From Blattamonas nauphoetae (Eukaryota > Preaxostyla > Oxymonadida): a stretch of 53,633 nucleotides of DNA. A model generated the notes under the pieces. It ran no database searches. It was not told the DNA's origin and saw nothing but the letters and a program-made list of their open reading frames with translations. Positions 50,371 to 53,633 of this stretch are shown here, piece after piece. The stretch spans positions 1 through 53,633 of the forward strand of contig JARBJD010000427.1 of the NCBI GenBank assembly GCA_033064195.1, given 5' to 3'. Each line of letters opens with the position of its first letter. The stretch's first letter is position 1. The translations under genes were made by a program, and so were the position numbers.

Positions 50371-51809
50371 TCAGAGAAGACCGAATTCAGCAATGAATTC
50401 TGGAGTTAAGTCGTCAATAGAGTCTGCATGGAACTTTGTGTGTTGGATTGGAACGTAGACAACTTTTGACAGACAAGTGAGACCATTCAGTAGAGTAGCT
50501 ACAACAATACCGTGCTTGTATTCAATGAATTTCCCCACGAATTGAAACTGTCTACGCTTCTTCTGAAACTTAGCTACAGTCTTGTCCAAATCAAGGTGAA
50601 TCAACAGAATATTTCCTGGTTTGTATTTCCATAGCATCTGTGCTGTCTGCTGTCTTTGGATGTTCTTCAATTGTTCTTCACAACTGGAGATGTACAGTGC
50701 TTCAATCTCTCTATTGTTTTGTGCCTGCTGTGGAGTGAACTTGTTCCAGTACGCTCGATGAGGAGTCATGTTGTAGTATTCCACCATCTGATTCATCAAT
50801 GAATGATTTGCCATCTGTGTTGCATTGTCTTGGAATCCATCTCTGATTGTTCTGATCACTCGATCGACAATTCGATTATGATTTGTGAATGGCGAACTTG
50901 TGAAATATGTGCTGACATTCAGATCCTTGAAAAACTCTGATGCTTCTCTACTTGTCTATGCTGCTTCACCATCTCCTCCAATGTTGTTAACGTGAACGCC
51001 ACGATAATTAATCAGGTCATTGATTGCAGTCTTGACTTTGCTCCATGATTTATCCAGAACAGGAATTACTACAAGGTATTTTGTGTTGATGTTAATAGCG
51101 AAGAGGTAAATCTGAAGTACTGTTTTCGACGTTGGTGATTGGATAAATACAAGATCAATTTCCCAGGATCCAAACTTGGGAGAAAAGTATGGTCTATCAC
51201 AATTCTGAGGAACCTTTCTGTCTGATGTCTTCTGTGGATCACCTGTTATTGCTTTGGACATGAACTGCATCTTTGATCGAAATGGATATACAATTTTTTC
51301 CGTTGTTTTAGGAATCATTGGTGGATCAATTCTCATCGCATCACCTCCTTTTTCTCTCTGAATTTTCCTCGGATGTGCTACACTCCATCTGTGATCAAAT
51401 TCCTCATACCAATCCTGAAATGATCTTCCTCCGAATGGGATTTGTTTTGTGTGAGTCAGAATGAAGTCAAGATCTTCGTTCGCAATCTTTCTGTTTATCG
51501 AGGCTCGAACAAAAGTGTCTCTGTTCATTTTATTGGCATCCAGCCATGTGTGAAGTAATAAAGTGTTCCATCTGCTTTTGATTTTTCATTATTGAGTTCT
51601 CAGCTTTGATCTGTTCATCTTCTGAATCATTTCTCTGTTGATGATCAAACAATCCTTTCATTTGTGCCAACTTATTGAGCACTTGCTGTGTCGTCGGTTC
51701 ATTCTGTCTGATCTCCCTCACTGGGTGGTTGGACGCAGTTGGTGTGAAGATGGGATTTCTCTCAATTGGATCCTGCATCTGTGAAATTGGTATAATGTCA
51801 TCATCATCT

Positions 51810-51840
<31 letters not shown>

Positions 51841-52359
51841 CATCATCCTCTTCGAACTTCCTCTCCTTCATTGGATATTCATATTCAAACCCAGCCGATT
51901 TCAAGTTTCTCTTCAGTCCAGGAATAATTAGATATTCAGGTGGTTCTATTGCTATTGGTCTTTGCACTGGAATGGGTATTGGTCTTGCCTCTGCAGGGCT
52001 TCGAACTCTTGGTGAGAGAATTGGTGTCACTTGTTGATTGTACTTTCGATGATATTCTTTATACATCTTGTATGCTTTTCACATCTCCAATCACTAAAAC
52101 GTTTTCCCAAGAATTCAATAAGAAACTGTGAGACTACTTTTGTTCCATCTGAAATAGTTAAATTAGGAGGTAATCCACCATTGAACCAATCCTCGAAATA
52201 TGTTTCGTCGTTTGCTACATATTCTCCATGTGAATCATAGACATCATATACTGGTAAAGTGTTGGTTCTATTGAACTTGACATTGAATATTTTCTCTTTA
52301 GAGTGTTGTGTGCAATTCAGTAACCTATTCACTAATGCTTTGATTTGTCGTGTGTTCAT
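50371..52359 (-). pseudogene. Polinton B integrase, about three breaks
   Basis: Homologous throughout to the copy-A integrase: the N-terminal MNTRQIKALVNRLLNC region, the rve core (WEIDLVF, GDGEAA) and the SH3-like end (WKYKPGNILLIHLDLDK). It is broken in about three places. The acidic linker is expanded by a simple repeat at 51797-51852. Confidence 0.85.
51797..51852. repeat. CAT/GAT trinucleotide microsatellite in integrase B
   Basis: About 18 near-perfect CAT units coding an Asp/Glu-rich linker on the minus strand. Copy A has only a short version at the same point, so length has changed since the copies separated. Confidence 0.9.
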
Positions 52360-52382
52360 TTATTCAAAAATAAAGTTTGTGT

Positions 52383-53633
52383 TTATTCGATTTGATAATC
52401 AGTAGCTTTCAGTCCATGAATGAATGGAGGACACGATTCATTTTCAAGTACAATTGCCTTCAGATGGATTCCACTGAGACTGAGTTTCTGTTGTTGTATT
52501 TTCGCAATCTCAAATCCATTCGTGTTGTCTTCGCTCACGATTCTTCTCGTCTGGAACGCATCATTCTGATGCTTGAACCGTTTTACGGTGAAGTTCAGTG
52601 TTGTAGTCACAGTTTTCTCTCCATTAAGACACTTCACATAATCGTCACTTGTGATATTTGTTTTCTTTAGAGACACTCCTTTGATCTTACATTTCTCATC
52701 GAGCGAGTAGCACTTTGGCGCAAGACAGATCATCTGTTCACCTTCCTTTTCAATTGCTAATCCCAACAGCTTCTTCTCATCATCGACACCTTTTTCAGGA
52801 TTGGGAAACCATTCATATCTGTGTGCATCATAGAATTCTTTGTTAGCAATCACATGTTCAAATTGTTGATGAATTCCAGCACTTGGATCTCCACTAATCG
52901 CCCAATATGCAGAGTCAGTGTCTCCCTCACAGAAGTGAATCTTGTTCATATCTAGACACTTGTACATGAAATTGTAGATGAAATTCAGATACCAGAACTT
53001 GGCATTGTCGAGTGTGAAAACTGCTTCTTGCAGGCATGTTTTGCATGATGCTTTCTCTCTGTCTTCAATCACAATGTAGTTGTCCTCATTGATCTCTCTT
53101 GTCGCCACAAATCCTTTCATCATTTGCTTCCAAATATGTTCTCTTCTCATTGCAGATTGTGATTGAGTTGTACTTCTCAGTGTTCATTCCATCGTATCCA
53201 TAACTTCCATTCAAGTTCGTTTTACAGAATTGTTCCTTTCCTTTGTTTCCAACCTTCATTGCTTCTATTCTGTCATTCATAAATGAAGTCACAAATGGTT
53301 CAAATCCTGCATGTCTCGAGACACCATCACACTCTTTATTCATCGATAATGAAGTGGCAATAGTCGATGAGGAACCACAGATAGTATGTCGAAAAGAACA
53401 AATACTGATCGTGAGTGCTCAAGAGTTGAGTCAGTTTTCTTTGTTTGTCATCAGTCTTCAATCCATGTTTCTTCATCAACGAATAAGTCTTCTCTCCAAT
53501 GTTTTCTTCAGTCGTATTGACAACAATGTTTCTGAAGATTGGTGGGAAGTTAATGAAATCATTTATGTACTTTTCATCGATGTGTCCTTTCAGTTCTGCA
53601 ACGAACAATGTCTTCTGATTCTTGTTCTCGATT
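52383..53633 (-). pseudogene. Polinton B PolB, C-terminal part, about two breaks in view
   Basis: Near-identical to the C-terminal third of the copy-A polymerase. It covers the SYGYDG (motif B), GDTDSAYW (motif C) and KCY regions and is cut by the window edge. About two breaks are visible. Confidence 0.88.

Larger units (their letters stand above)
39031..53633 (+). mobile_element. Polinton/Maverick copy B, left-hand part
   Basis: This runs from the outer edge of the left TIR to the window end, where the PolB region is cut. It overlaps copy A from about 48437 to 53633 (copy A 1-5183) with near identity. Adding the rest of copy A gives a full length of about 20.6 kb, a usual Polinton size. It carries about five or six breaks in view, mostly in the integrase and PolB regions; the virion-type genes look open. 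The orientation is the same as copy A. Confidence 0.93.

Overview
The window looks like nuclear DNA of a protist, most likely an oxymonad (Preaxostyla) close to Blattamonas nauphoetae. This rests on my recognition of two host protein styles: an armadillo-like repeat family (FDPNSDLSF..., LLSSPHSTVVAAALSFL...) and secreted surface proteins of the pectin-lyase-like type. No database search was possible. Long open frames use TAA, TAG and TGA as stops and CAA/CAG for Gln, so the standard genetic code applies.

Three blocks are seen. (1) From 1 to about 11209 lies the right part of a Polinton/Maverick element (copy A): a packaging ATPase, a retrovirus-like integrase, a 1463-residue protein-primed family B DNA polymerase and a terminal inverted repeat (TIR) of about 2.6 kb. 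(2) From about 11210 to 39030 lies host DNA. It holds a head-to-tail array of six units of one ARM-like gene (two open, four broken), a secreted-protein gene, and a second surface-protein gene split by a nest of DNA transposons. (3) From about 39031 to the window end lies the left part of a second Polinton (copy B) in the same orientation: TIR, an S74-type fibre gene, two paralogous capsid genes, several small virion-type genes, ATPase, integrase and the start of the polymerase region.

A and B are near-identical where they overlap and complement each other, so one element is about 20.6 kb long with TIRs of about 2.6 kb. Read together, they give the layout TIR - fibre - 136-aa protein - capsid 1 - capsid 2 - two MAPG proteins - 208-aa protein - 320-aa protein - ATPase - coiled-coil protein - integrase - PolB - TIR-edge repeat protein - TIR. 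Both visible copies carry a few breaks and are treated as fossils; A has about three and B about five or six, mostly in the integrase and polymerase regions.

The host block is a graveyard of DNA transposons whose edges can be read directly, because the ARM-like units and the transposon arms supply uninserted paralogous sites. There is a Tc1/mariner-like element (TA duplication), an hAT-like element (8-bp duplication), a MULE-like element (11-bp duplication), and a four-level nest: surface gene, 6.27-kb element, 4.28-kb MULE-like element, then two small elements. The MULE-like element carries coiled-coil coding fragments with likely introns and tRNA-like box A/box B sequences in both long arms.

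Leads judged most unusual: an HNH-nuclease-like insert inside the Polinton polymerase, tandem paralogous capsid genes, a self-cleaving S74 fibre domain, and a TIR-borne repeat protein of unknown role.
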